A stretch of DNA of 64,000 nucleotides, taken from assembly GCF_021249405.1 (NCBI RefSeq), contig NZ_CP089593.1, positions 2,232,001 to 2,296,000 on the forward strand, given 5' to 3'. Positions 55,162 to 63,804 of the stretch are shown one piece after another. This DNA is from Halobacterium zhouii (lineage in GTDB: Archaea > Halobacteriota > Halobacteria > Halobacteriales > Halobacteriaceae). The first letter of the stretch is position 1, and every line of letters begins with the position of its first letter. A model generated the notes under the pieces. The model searched no databases and was not told where the DNA came from. It saw nothing but the letters and a program-made list of their open reading frames with translations. A program made the position numbers and the translations under genes.

Positions 55162-55563
55162 TTCGGTTCGTTCGCTGCGCTCACTCCCCTCAGTCGTCGG
55201 CCCGCGAGCCGTAGGCTCGCGGTGAATCGCGCGTCTCGGGTTCTTCGAACCGTCCTCAGAACGCTTCGCGTTCTGATGGGCTGCACAAGAGCTTCGCTCT
55301 TGTGAACGCTCACGCCACGAACGCTCGTAGCTACCGGCTGGGTCGACTGCCAACCCCTACCGGCGGCGTAGGTTCAAGTAGGAGGGCGGGACCAACGCCG
55401 GCCGTGAGTTGATAGCCAGCGCAGGTCGGCCGAGGCACGAGTACGGCGACCCGGCCTGCGATAACGAGATTCCCGAGCAATGGATCGAGAAGTGAAACGA
55501 GTTGCCGGGAATCGTTGCCGTCTGTTCGCAACTACACCGAAATCAGTCGAACACTGGCAAGCG
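55162..55563. other. Non-coding repeat-like region downstream of prf1
   Basis: It contains hairpins such as ACAAGAGCTTCGCTCTTGT (55285-55303) and CAGAACGCTTCGCGTTCTG near 55257-55275. The words TCGTCGGCCCG and GGTGAATCG also occur downstream of carS. The right part (55350-55560) shows neither repeats nor a convincing gene. Confidence 0.55.
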
Positions 55564-57096
55564 TCAGGGACGCCACACCGCGAGTCCAGACAGTGCGGCC
55601 AGGGCCGCGAGCACTGTCAGCGCACCGAATCCAGGCGTGGATGCGCCGGTTTCATCGGTGGTCGAATCCGTCGGTGTCTCTGAGTCCGTCGGTGTTGTCT
55701 GGTCGTTCACGTCGGTTGTCGCGTCTAGCGTACTCGTCGACGGCTCCGGTGCACTGGTTGTCCGGTGAGTTTGGTCGATAGTAACGTTCGTGCTCGCACG
55801 CACCGGCTCACTGTCTACGCGATACGGCTCGTCTACGTCGGGGTCGAACGCTCCGTTGCCGTTTGTGTCGCGGTAGACCGTAGCAGTGAGTGTCTGGTTA
55901 GTTCGGAGCGGATTCGACAGACGAAGATTCGGAGCGTGACCACCACTGGTGAAATGATTGCTCACAGCGACAGTGCTCCCAGACTCGTTCTGTACGACCA
56001 CGAAACCGCCATCGGTCGTCGTCGTAGATAGCCCGTGGAGCGTTTCCTCGTGCAGTCCGTGATCCGCGAACCCGAGAAGTGCGCCCGTGGCGTTGCCCGC
56101 GACGACCAGCGTGTCACCATCGTACGCGTTCGAGACGTTCACAGAGTAGTTACCCTTGTACGCGCTCAACACGTTCACCGTGTAGACGCCGCGCGGAAGC
56201 TCCACCGGCGCAGTGAACTCGCGACTCCCGTCGACCGTTGCCGACACCGTTCGCGTCACACTACTATCGAGCGAATAGAGGCGGACGGTGAGGGTGTTTC
56301 CTGGCGCAGCCACCGTGCGTCCATCTAGCGAGGCGTTCGCAACCCCCACGCGAACGAGTTCGTGTACGTCTGTTTCGAGCTCGACGCCGCGATCCCAGAG
56401 TTGCCAGGTGGTACTCGCGCTGACCAGTCCAGATGTCGTCTTCAGCCTAACATCGAGATGGTTCCGACCTAGTTTCCACGATGTTGCGGTCGGTTCGCTA
56501 TCCGTCCCAGGCGGGTCCACGAGGAACCGGTCGGTGTCGAAGACCAGATACAGCGTGTCACGCTGGTCGTCGGGCACGGCGCGGATTGCACCCTGCTCGA
56601 TGGACTCGTTCAGCGCGAGTGTTGGCGGGCACGCCGACGGCCCCTCAAATTCTACTTCGATGCCGCGCTCTTGGACGAGCGCTCGGAAGTTCGCGGTCGG
56701 CGACCCTTCGTCCTGTGCAGTGAGGCGGTCGAGCAGGCTCGTAGCGGAGCCATCGAGACCGATCCGGACGACCGCGACGTCACCCATCGCGACGACGGAA
56801 TCCGAGTCCTCCGTACCTGTCGTGGTGGGGACGAGCCGGCCGGCTGCCCGCGCGTCGTTCACGGCACTGGCGTTCTGCAAGTCGGCGTACGTTCCCGTCG
56901 GCCCGGTGAACACCGACATGGAGATGTTCCCGTCTTCGACCGAGGATGGCGTTGAGCCGATACACGTCGAGGGGGACGAACGCGCGACCGAGTGCTGCCC
57001 GCGGTCCGCGCCCGCCATCGCGGCCCCGCTCGCGGTGAAGCTAGCGATGGTGAGGAGTGTGACAAGTGCCACTGCAAAGTAGCGTGTGGAGGACAT
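55564..57096 (-). CDS. Secreted PGF-CTERM surface protein
   Basis: 510 residues. N-terminal signal peptide (MSSTRYFAVALVTLLTIASF, cleavage near 30-35). Large extracellular region with many Asn-x-Ser/Thr sites, a Cys pair and a Ca-binding-like loop YRDTNGNGAFDPDVDEPY. A Thr/Ser-rich spacer (about 450-480) is followed by TPGFGALTVLAALAALSGLA and WRP, the archaeosortase-processed PGF-CTERM anchor. Probably lipid-anchored to the cell surface. Function unknown. Start 57096. Confidence 0.85.
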   Translation of the reverse strand: MSSTRYFAVALVTLLTIASFTASGAAMAGADRGQHSVARSSPSTCIGSTPSSVEDGNISMSVFTGPTGTYADLQNASAVNDARAAGRLVPTTTGTEDSDSVVAMGDVAVVRIGLDGSATSLLDRLTAQDEGSPTANFRALVQERGIEVEFEGPSACPPTLALNESIEQGAIRAVPDDQRDTLYLVFDTDRFLVDPPGTDSEPTATSWKLGRNHLDVRLKTTSGLVSASTTWQLWDRGVELETDVHELVRVGVANASLDGRTVAAPGNTLTVRLYSLDSSVTRTVSATVDGSREFTAPVELPRGVYTVNVLSAYKGNYSVNVSNAYDGDTLVVAGNATGALLGFADHGLHEETLHGLSTTTTDGGFVVVQNESGSTVAVSNHFTSGGHAPNLRLSNPLRTNQTLTATVYRDTNGNGAFDPDVDEPYRVDSEPVRASTNVTIDQTHRTTSAPEPSTSTLDATTDVNDQTTPTDSETPTDSTTDETGASTPGFGALTVLAALAALSGLAVWRP

Positions 57097-57138
57097 TACT
57101 CCGGAAAAGTGATACAACCGAGATAAGCTTTCGGCAGA

Positions 57139-57534
57139 CTAAATCAACTGCTGAAGTTGTTCTCGCCGTCGCGTGACGTCGAAGTGGGGGTCGAGGGTGT
57201 CGTCGGCGGCGAGACGGTCGAGGAAGAGGAGGACGTCGACGCCGTGAGATTCGGCTTCGGTAGCGACGGCATCAGCGTCCTGGCGGTGGAGGACGAGACG
57301 GTCGAGGAGCGCGAGCAGTGACGCGAGAACGGCGGCGGTCTCGCCGTCGTCGGGGAAGGCGTCGCTCACCGTCGAGGAGAGGTCGGGGTAGTCCGCGGGC
57401 GCGTCGTCCGCCGGACCGACGTAGAGGCAGTGCGTGCAGATCGTGGCGGCGGGGCGGTCGTCCGGCAGGTGGTCGTGGACGGCGTCGGGAACGGGGAAGA
57501 CGACCTGGTCGCTCCCGCAGTTCGGACACGTCAT
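57139..57534 (-). CDS. Zinc-ribbon protein, DUF6276-like
   Basis: 131 residues. N-terminal zinc ribbon: CPNCGSD and CTHCLYVG (two CxxC pairs about 30 residues apart). The rest is helical and acidic. Matches the haloarchaeal DUF6276 pattern from memory. Co-directional with atpD upstream, a common neighbour in haloarchaea. Function unknown. Confidence 0.72.
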   Translation of the reverse strand: MTCPNCGSDQVVFPVPDAVHDHLPDDRPAATICTHCLYVGPADDAPADYPDLSSTVSDAFPDDGETAAVLASLLALLDRLVLHRQDADAVATEAESHGVDVLLFLDRLAADDTLDPHFDVTRRREQLQQLI

Positions 57535-57606
57535 GGCCGTATCTGTGGGTGGGAGTGACTTAGGCGGCCCGGAGAACAGGACGGAACTGCAGTAGAACGG
57601 AATCAG

Positions 57607-58317
57607 TTAGTCGTCGCCGGGCGTCTGCGTCTCCGCGCGGCCTTCCTCCTCGAGGGCGTGCTTCTCGGCCTCGCGTTCCGCTTCCTCCTCGGCTTCTTCC
57701 TTGTTCGCTTTGACCTTCTTCATGCGGAAGATCTCCTCGCGTTCCTGCTCCTCGAGTTTCTGCTCGATGTACTCCTGGCCCTCGTAGAGGTCCGGGAGGA
57801 GTTTGAACTCCAGGGCGTTGACGCGGCGCTTGGTGGTCTCGATCTCCGTGAGCATCTTCTTCATCGCGGTCTCGACCTCCGCCGCGAGCACGATGGCGTC
57901 GAGCAGTTCCTCGTAGGCTTCGGCGGCCTCGTCGATTCGAGCGCTCGTGCCGAGAATGCCGTAGCCCCGCTCGTCGAGGCTCTTCTTGACCTTCGAGGAC
58001 TCGATCTGGGGGACGACGACGCCCATGATGTTCATCGACTCGACGGTGATCTCGGGGTGTTCCTGGAGCGCCGCGGCGGCGCCACGAACCGCCATGTCGC
58101 CCTCCATCGCGCGAGCCATGTTGATCTTCTTCTGGGCGGTCTCGTAGTCCTCCTCGAGGCCCGAGCGAACGTCCTGGGCCTCGTCGAGGATGTCCATGAA
58201 CTCCATGATGAGGCCGTCTCGCTTCTGCTCGAGCGTGTCGTGGCCCCGCTCGGAGAGTTCGATGCGGTCCTCGATCTCCATGAGGTTCTTGCGGGTTGGC
58301 TTGACGTCCTGGGCCAT
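57607..58317 (-). CDS. atpD: A-type ATP synthase subunit D
   Basis: 236 residues. Central-stalk subunit that joins the catalytic head to the membrane rotor. Long helical coiled-coil N- and C-terminal parts ([40 protein letters not shown]) flank the conserved middle ([13 protein letters not shown] region reads [20 protein letters not shown]). Acidic, Glu-rich tail. No other ATP synthase genes are adjacent. Confidence 0.94.
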   Translation of the reverse strand: MAQDVKPTRKNLMEIEDRIELSERGHDTLEQKRDGLIMEFMDILDEAQDVRSGLEEDYETAQKKINMARAMEGDMAVRGAAAALQEHPEITVESMNIMGVVVPQIESSKVKKSLDERGYGILGTSARIDEAAEAYEELLDAIVLAAEVETAMKKMLTEIETTKRRVNALEFKLLPDLYEGQEYIEQKLEEQEREEIFRMKKVKANKEEAEEEAEREAEKHALEEEGRAETQTPGDD

Positions 58318-58595
58318 CTGTTGGTCGTGGCTAGTCGTCGGAGGGAGGTAAACGTTTTCAGTCGGAGTGCGTGGTTCGGAACGAGCGACCGTAGGGAGCG
58401 AGTGAGAACCACGTTAACGCGAACGGTGAGCGAAGCGAGCCGTGAGCCGCGAGGCCCAAACGCAGTGAGCGAAGCGAACGAGCGAGCGGAAAGCGAATGC
58501 GAACCGCGAGGTCGGGCCTGGCGAGTGGCGGCCACTCGGCGCCGCACGCTCGGTTCTTGGCAACCTTTAAGCGCGTCCTGCCCCGGCATTCTGGT
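58318..58595. other. Intergenic between atpD and the Fe-S protein
   Basis: Divergent promoter region with GAGCGAAGCGAAC-type repeated words and short inverted repeats around 58425-58500, similar in style to the other intergenic hairpin clusters. A TTTAA box at 58566-58570 lies about 28 bases before the Fe-S gene's ATG. Confidence 0.5.
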
Positions 58596-60731
58596 ATGAA
58601 ACCGTTCGTGCTGGCGCAGGCCGAGGGGCCGACGCGACCCACGTTCTGGCGCATCGGCCACGTCGGGGAGGCCCTGTTCTACTACCTCGCCGCCGTCGCC
58701 ATCGCATTCCTGCTGTTCGGCGTCTACCAGCGGTTCGCCACGTACGCGAAGGGCAGCGAGGACCCGATGGACCGTCTCACCGACCTGCCCGGACGCGTCC
58801 TCGGGGCCGCGAAACTCGTCGCGTCGAACGAGAAGCAGTTCGACCGCGACCTCACCGCCGGCCTGATGCATACGTTCATCCTCTGGGGCTTTCTCACGCT
58901 GCTCATCGGGACGACCATCCTCGCCGTCGACATGGACATCTGGACGAAGCTCCTCGGCCAGGAGTCCTTCTTCGTCGGCGACTTCTACCTCGCGTACTCG
59001 TTCGTGATGGACGCCATGGGCTTCCTGTTCGTCGTCGGCGTCGGGATGGCGCTGTACAAGCGCTACTGGAAGCGCAACGACCGACTCTGGGGAAAGCATA
59101 CGAGCGCCGAGGACGGCCTGTTCGTGTGGGCGCTGTTCCTGCTTGGCGTCGGCGGCTACGTCACCGAGGGAGTGCGCATCCTGGGAACGAGTGCAACCCG
59201 GACCGTCTCCTTCGAGACCGTCTCGTTCGTCGGGTGGTTCGTGAAGGACGTCCTCGAGGTCGCGGGCGTCACGCCCGAGATGGCGGCCGCGGTCTACCCC
59301 GTGACGTGGTGGAGTCACTCCCTGCTCGCGCTGGCGTTCGTCGCCACGATTCCGTACGCCAAGCCGTTCCACATGATATCGAGTTACGCGAACCTCGTCA
59401 CTCGCGACGAGGACGCCGGCGTCCGCCTCCCGCAGGTTCCGGAGGACGCCAGCCCCGAGGAGATCGGCCCCTCCGAAATCGAGGACTTCTCCTGGAAGCA
59501 ACTGCTCGACCACGACGCCTGCACGAAGTGCGGTCGCTGTTCGTCGGTCTGCCCGGCGAAGGCGTCGGGCCGCCCGCTCGACCCGCGTGACGTCATTCTC
59601 GACCTGAAGAACTACCGAGAGGATCTGGAGGCCGGCCGAACCGAGGAGGTCGACATCGTCGCGGACGGCGGCACCTCCGTCATCGACGCGGAGACCATGG
59701 AGTCCTGCATGAGCTGTATGGCGTGTATGGACGCCTGCCCCGTGGACATCGAGCACGTCACCCAGTTCACGGAGATGAACCGCCGACTCACGGAGTCCGG
59801 CCAGATGAACAAGAACGTCGAGGAGGCCGTGATGAACGTCTTCCAGAAGGGGAACACGTTCGGCGACCCAGACCGGAAGCGCCCGGACTGGGCCGAGGAA
59901 CTCGACTTCGAGATTCCGGACGCCCGCGAGGAGTCCGTCGAGTTCCTCTGGTACGTCGGCGACTACCCCTCCTACGACGACCGCAATCAGCACGTCGCGC
60001 GGTCGCTCGCCCGCGTCCTCCACGAGGCGGGTGTCTCCTACGGCATCCTCTACGAGGACGAGCAGAACGACGGCAACGACATCCGCCGGGTCGGCGAGGA
60101 GGGGCTCTTCGAGATGCTCGCGGAGGACAACATCGAGGCGTTCCGGGAGTGTGACTACGAGAAGATCGTCTGCACGGACCCCCACTCGTACAACACGTTC
60201 AGCAACGAGTACGACCAGTTCGGCTTCGAGAACGCGGATTCCGTCTACCACTACACGCAGGTCGTCGAGGACATCGTGCGACAGGGCGCCCTCGGCCTCT
60301 CCGGGAACGAACTCGACGACACCGTGACGTACCACGACCCCTGCCACCTTGGCCGGTACAACGGCGAGTTCGAGGCGCCCCGCGAGGTCATCCGCGCGAC
60401 CGGCGTCACGCTCGACGAGATGCCGCGCAACCGCGACGACTCGTTCTGTTGTGGCGGCGGCGGCGGCGGCCTCTGGATGGAGTTCGACGAGGACCCGAAG
60501 CCCAGCGAGGAGCGCATGCGCGAGGCCTTAGAGGACACGGACGCGGGCCACGGCGTCGACCGCTTCGTCGTCGCGTGCCCGATGTGCATGACGATGTACG
60601 AGGACGGCCGGAAGACCGGCGGCTACGAGGACGACATCGAGGTCGTGGACATCACGGAACTCGTCGTCGAGGCGCTCGACGCGAAAGCGGGTGTCAGCGA
60701 GGTCGACACCACGTCCGCCGCCGCGGACTGA
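58596..60731 (+). CDS. Membrane-bound HdrD/GlpC-like Fe-S oxidoreductase
   Basis: 711 residues. N-terminal membrane part (about 1-285) with five to six helices, like NarI-type cytochrome domains. Two [4Fe-4S] motifs (CTKCGRCSSVCPAKA; CMSCMACMDACPVDI) near 310-380. The C-terminal part holds CCG-type cysteines in DPCHLGR, FCCGGGGGG and CPMCMTMYEDG; the first CCG repeat (YVGDYPSYDD) lacks its Cys. Probably passes electrons between a membrane quinone or cytochrome and soluble donors; electron-transfer flavoprotein-linked relatives are known. Start ATG 58596 with a TATA box fits a leaderless mRNA. Confidence 0.87.
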   Translation: MKPFVLAQAEGPTRPTFWRIGHVGEALFYYLAAVAIAFLLFGVYQRFATYAKGSEDPMDRLTDLPGRVLGAAKLVASNEKQFDRDLTAGLMHTFILWGFLTLLIGTTILAVDMDIWTKLLGQESFFVGDFYLAYSFVMDAMGFLFVVGVGMALYKRYWKRNDRLWGKHTSAEDGLFVWALFLLGVGGYVTEGVRILGTSATRTVSFETVSFVGWFVKDVLEVAGVTPEMAAAVYPVTWWSHSLLALAFVATIPYAKPFHMISSYANLVTRDEDAGVRLPQVPEDASPEEIGPSEIEDFSWKQLLDHDACTKCGRCSSVCPAKASGRPLDPRDVILDLKNYREDLEAGRTEEVDIVADGGTSVIDAETMESCMSCMACMDACPVDIEHVTQFTEMNRRLTESGQMNKNVEEAVMNVFQKGNTFGDPDRKRPDWAEELDFEIPDAREESVEFLWYVGDYPSYDDRNQHVARSLARVLHEAGVSYGILYEDEQNDGNDIRRVGEEGLFEMLAEDNIEAFRECDYEKIVCTDPHSYNTFSNEYDQFGFENADSVYHYTQVVEDIVRQGALGLSGNELDDTVTYHDPCHLGRYNGEFEAPREVIRATGVTLDEMPRNRDDSFCCGGGGGGLWMEFDEDPKPSEERMREALEDTDAGHGVDRFVVACPMCMTMYEDGRKTGGYEDDIEVVDITELVVEALDAKAGVSEVDTTSAAAD

Positions 60732-60791
60732 ATCAGCGCCTCGCGACGAACAGCGGCGGGGCGTCGACCGGCGGAAATCGGCGGGACGCGA

Positions 60792-61160
60792 CTACCGCCG
60801 ACCCACGAGCCACCCCACGACGAACGCCAGCAGGGCGGCCTTGAGGAATTTCTTCCTGTCGCCGTAGCGCACGAACCGCGTGTCGTCGTCGGCGAGTTCG
60901 AGTGCGCCGACCGGCGTCGCGGAGACGCCGCCACCCACGCCGTAGCCGCTGCCGCCCTGTTCGCGTTCTTCTCCCTCCGCCGTCTCGTCTTCGCGTTCGC
61001 TCTCGCCGCCACCGCCGCCGAACCCCCAGGCGACGCGCGCAACCGGAATCACGGTACGGTCGCCGCGTTCGATTGGTTCTCCGTACACCGAGTCGACGTG
61101 GCCGGCGTCCGCGAGGCGCTCGACGATCGAGCTGAACGTGCTACTGGTGTCTTCGTCCAT
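60792..61160 (-). CDS. GerW/YtfJ-like domain protein
   Basis: 122 residues. STFSSIVERLADAGHVDSVY, VYGEPIERGDRTVIPVARVA and GGGVSATPVGALELADDD match the GerW (sporulation protein YtfJ) domain, in a non-spore-former. A Glu-rich linker interrupts the Gly-rich loops. C-terminal hydrophobic segment (about 103-120) could anchor it to the membrane. Start 61160 rather than upstream. Function in archaea unknown. Confidence 0.75.
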   Translation of the reverse strand: MDEDTSSTFSSIVERLADAGHVDSVYGEPIERGDRTVIPVARVAWGFGGGGGESEREDETAEGEEREQGGSGYGVGGGVSATPVGALELADDDTRFVRYGDRKKFLKAALLAFVVGWLVGRR

Positions 61161-61226
61161 AGGGCTGGCTACGGCGGCCAGCGGCTTACCCGTTTTCCAG
61201 TCACCCATCCAACCAGTTCCGGAGGG

Positions 61227-61862
61227 TCAGTTCAGCCACTCGTCGGCGAGCAGGCCGTAGATGTGCATGTCGTCCCATTCGCCGTCGACGATGCTCTCCT
61301 GCCGTCGGGTGCCCTCACGCTCGAACCCAAGGTTCTCCAGCACCGCTGCGGACGCGCCGTTCGAGGCGTTCACGCGAGCGTTCGCCTTGTGGAGTCCGCA
61401 CTCTCGGAACGCGTAATCGAGGAACAGTTCGGTCCCCTCCGTGACGTAGCCGTTGCCCTGGTGCTCGGGCGCGACCCAGTACATCAGACTGCCAATCTTC
61501 AGGTTGTCGCGCATCCACCCGAACGCCACGACACCCACGGGTTCCGGGTCGTCGCCGTCGTCAGTGCTGCTCACGGCTTCGCCGGAAGAGCTTCGCTCTT
61601 CCGAGCCTCCGGCCGCGCTGCTCGCGGCTTCACCGTTCGCATCTTCCACGTCCTCGCTTCGCTCGGCCGCGCAGAGCAGAAAGTGGTAGTCGTTGCCGTC
61701 CTCGAACATCTCTTCGACGTCGTCGCTCGACCGGATCGTCGTGTCCGTCAACGGCACCCGCACGTCGGGGTGGTTGCGGCCGTACTGGATGAACTCGTAG
61801 TCCTCCTCCTCGATGGGGTGGAGGGAAACAGTGTCGCCCTCGGTGAACGCTGGTCCTGGCAT
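61227..61862 (-). CDS. GNAT acetyltransferase, tandem copy 4
   Basis: 211 residues, RimJ/RimL-like. Opening MPGPAFTEGDTVSLHPIEEE, acetyl-CoA loop VAPEHQGNGYVTEGTELFLD, then ENLGFEREGTRRQESIVDGE. A polar linker (about 70-108) is about 20 residues longer than in the next copy; it is encoded by DNA containing a perfect hairpin (61584-61602). Likely acetylates a protein N-terminus, amino group or small molecule; target unknown. Last of four same-strand paralogues. Confidence 0.87.
   Translation of the reverse strand: MPGPAFTEGDTVSLHPIEEEDYEFIQYGRNHPDVRVPLTDTTIRSSDDVEEMFEDGNDYHFLLCAAERSEDVEDANGEAASSAAGGSEERSSSGEAVSSTDDGDDPEPVGVVAFGWMRDNLKIGSLMYWVAPEHQGNGYVTEGTELFLDYAFRECGLHKANARVNASNGASAAVLENLGFEREGTRRQESIVDGEWDDMHIYGLLADEWLN
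61584..61602. repeat. Perfect hairpin inside a GNAT gene
   Basis: GGAAGAGCTTCGCTCTTCC, an 8-base stem with a TTC loop (9 with the flanking C-G pair), in the linker of the acetyltransferase at 61227. The core AAGAGCTTCGCTCTT also occurs between genes at 55287-55301. Confidence 0.8.
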
Positions 61863-61914
61863 GAGTGAACCCTAGGACCGCAACAGGATATGTGCTCGCT
61901 GAACTGCGTTTCAC

Positions 61915-62493
61915 TCAGGAATCCGACGCGTCCAGCCACTCGTCGGCGAGCAGGCCGTACGTGAACATGTCCTCCCACTCGCCGTCCACGAAACACTCCC
62001 GTCGCTGGTGGCCCTCGCGCTCGAAGCCGAGTGATTCGAGCGTCCTGATTGACGCCTCGTTCGACGTCACGACGTTGGCGTTCACCTTGTTGAAGTTGCG
62101 CTCCGCGAACGCGTAGTCGAGCAAGAGCGCGGTCCCTTCCGTGACGTACCCCTCGCGCCGGTGTTCGGGGGCAATCCAGTACATCAGGCTCCCGATGCGC
62201 ACGTCGTCGCGCACCCACCCGAACGCCACGACGCCGACCGGTTCGGGGTCGCGGCTCTCTCCGGTCGGCGCTCCTCCTTCCGCGGCCTCCCCCTCGTCGA
62301 CGCAGACGAGGAAGTGGTACTCCGCGCCCTCCTCGAACAGTTCCGCCACGTCCTCGCGCCGACGGATCGACGTGTCTCCGAGCGTGACGCGCGTGCTCGG
62401 GTCGTTGCGGCCGCGCTGGATGAACTCGTAATCCTCCTCCTCGATGGGGTGGAGGGAAACAGTGTCGCCCTCTGTGAACGCTGGTCCAGGCAT
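61915..62493 (-). CDS. GNAT acetyltransferase, tandem copy 3
   Basis: 192 residues; closest to copy 4. MPGPAFTEGDTVSLHPIEEE is identical in both proteins for 20 residues and the DNA there is nearly identical. Acetyl-CoA loop IAPEHRREGYVTEGTALLLD is a variant of the usual Q/R-x-x-G-x-G/A (RREG replaces QGNG). ESLGFEREGHQRRECFVDGE follows. The 3' flank of this gene repeats the 3' flank of copy 2, so copies were made as whole gene units. Confidence 0.87.
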   Translation of the reverse strand: MPGPAFTEGDTVSLHPIEEEDYEFIQRGRNDPSTRVTLGDTSIRRREDVAELFEEGAEYHFLVCVDEGEAAEGGAPTGESRDPEPVGVVAFGWVRDDVRIGSLMYWIAPEHRREGYVTEGTALLLDYAFAERNFNKVNANVVTSNEASIRTLESLGFEREGHQRRECFVDGEWEDMFTYGLLADEWLDASDS

Positions 62494-62545
62494 ACTCGAA
62501 TCTCAGGCCCGAGGCAGCATATGTGCTCGCTGAACTGCGTTTCAG

Positions 62546-63139
62546 TCAGGCGCCCGACGCGTCCAGCCACTCCTCGGCGAGCAGGCCGTAGCGGTAGTTG
62601 TCCCGGCGCTCGCCGTCCACGAACGTCTCCTTCCGGTGGACGCCCTCGCGCTCGAAGCCGAGGTTCTCGAGGACGCGCTGGGAGCCGACGTTGGACTCCA
62701 GGACGACGGCGTACACCTTCGCGAGGCGGCGCTCCTCGAACGCGAAATCCAGGACGAGTCGCGTCGCCTCCGTGACGTAGCCGTTGCCCTGGTGCTCGGG
62801 CGCGACCCAGTACATCAACATTCCGGAGCCGTGTTTCGTGCGAATCCACGGAATGTGGATGGCACCGACTGGTTCGGGGTCTGCTTCGTCGTCGTTCGAA
62901 CTGTCGGCACCACTCCCTTCGTCGTCCGTTCGACAGATCAGGAAGCCGAACCCGTCGCCGTCGCCCGAGATGCCGTTCTCGAAGTACTCCTGTATCTGCT
63001 CGCCGTTCTGCGGGTCGACGTCCGTGAGCGGACGGCGGATGTCAGGGTGGTTGCGGCCGCGCTGGATGAACTCCAGGTCGTCCTCTTCGATGGTGTGCAG
63101 CGCCACGTTCTCGCCCGCCGCGAAGACCGGGCCCGGCAT
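62546..63139 (-). CDS. GNAT acetyltransferase, tandem copy 2
   Basis: 197 residues. MPGPVFAAGENVALHTIEED, acetyl-CoA loop VAPEHQGNGYVTEATRLVLD, ENLGFEREGVHRKETFVDGE. Central insert with acidic low-complexity residues (about 75-92). Its ATG overlaps the stop of the upstream copy by one base, so they are coupled. A longer open frame continues upstream but is shadowed by copy 1. Confidence 0.87.
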   Translation of the reverse strand: MPGPVFAAGENVALHTIEEDDLEFIQRGRNHPDIRRPLTDVDPQNGEQIQEYFENGISGDGDGFGFLICRTDDEGSGADSSNDDEADPEPVGAIHIPWIRTKHGSGMLMYWVAPEHQGNGYVTEATRLVLDFAFEERRLAKVYAVVLESNVGSQRVLENLGFEREGVHRKETFVDGERRDNYRYGLLAEEWLDASGA

Positions 63140-63672
63140 CAGACGCCACCCCACTCGTCGGCGAGCAGGCCGTAGCGGTCGGCGTCGACGTGCTCGCCCC
63201 GGACGAACTTCTCCTCGCGGAGCACGCCCTCGTGCTGGAACCCGAGCTTTTCGAGAACGCGGCGGGAGCCGTCGTTGGACTCGATGACGTCCGCGCGGAT
63301 CTTGTTCAGGCGGCGGTCCGCGAACGCGTGCTCGCAGAGCAGGCCGGCGGCCTCGATGGCGTAGCCGTTCCCCCAGTGGTCGGGCGCGAGCCAGTACGCG
63401 AGCGTGGCGGTGCCGGTGACGTCGTCCTCGTCGAAGAGCACCACCATGCCCACGGGTTCCTCGTCGGCGCACGCGAGGAGACTCACGCTGTCAGCGCTCG
63501 AGAACGAGTTCTCGAAGAACTCGTGGATCTGTTCGGCGTTCGCCGCGCGGTTCAGCGTGAGCGGCTGACGCACCGCCGGGTCGTTGCGGGCGGACTGCAC
63601 GAACTCGAGGTCCTCCTCCTCGACGGTCCGGAGGGTCACTGTGTCGCCCTCCGCGAACGTGGGGCCGGGCAT
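63139..63672 (-). CDS. GNAT acetyltransferase, tandem copy 1
   Basis: 177 residues, shortest of the four and most diverged. MPGPTFAEGDTVTLRTVEEE, acetyl-CoA loop LAPDHWGNGYAIEAAGLLCE, EKLGFQHEGVLREEKFVRGE. First gene of the array; its stop shares one base with the start of copy 2. Confidence 0.87.
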   Translation of the reverse strand: MPGPTFAEGDTVTLRTVEEEDLEFVQSARNDPAVRQPLTLNRAANAEQIHEFFENSFSSADSVSLLACADEEPVGMVVLFDEDDVTGTATLAYWLAPDHWGNGYAIEAAGLLCEHAFADRRLNKIRADVIESNDGSRRVLEKLGFQHEGVLREEKFVRGEHVDADRYGLLADEWGGV

Positions 63673-63804
63673 ACTCGGCGGTTTCTCGTACAGCAGGATA
63701 GGTGTTCCCGAAAGCGCGTTTCAGTCTAGCGTTCGATACGTTCCCCGTGACGGCCACGGGCCGCTTCCGCGAAGCCTTTTGTCGAGCGGCCCCGAGGCCC
63801 GGGC

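Noticed and set aside
55331..55531. A 66-codon frame on the minus strand
   Set aside because: Composition is ambiguous, there is no promoter or homologue I recognise, and it lies in a repeat-like region.
58032..60347. A 771-codon frame spanning atpD, the intergenic region and the Fe-S gene
   Set aside because: It crosses two well-supported genes in other frames and a promoter region.
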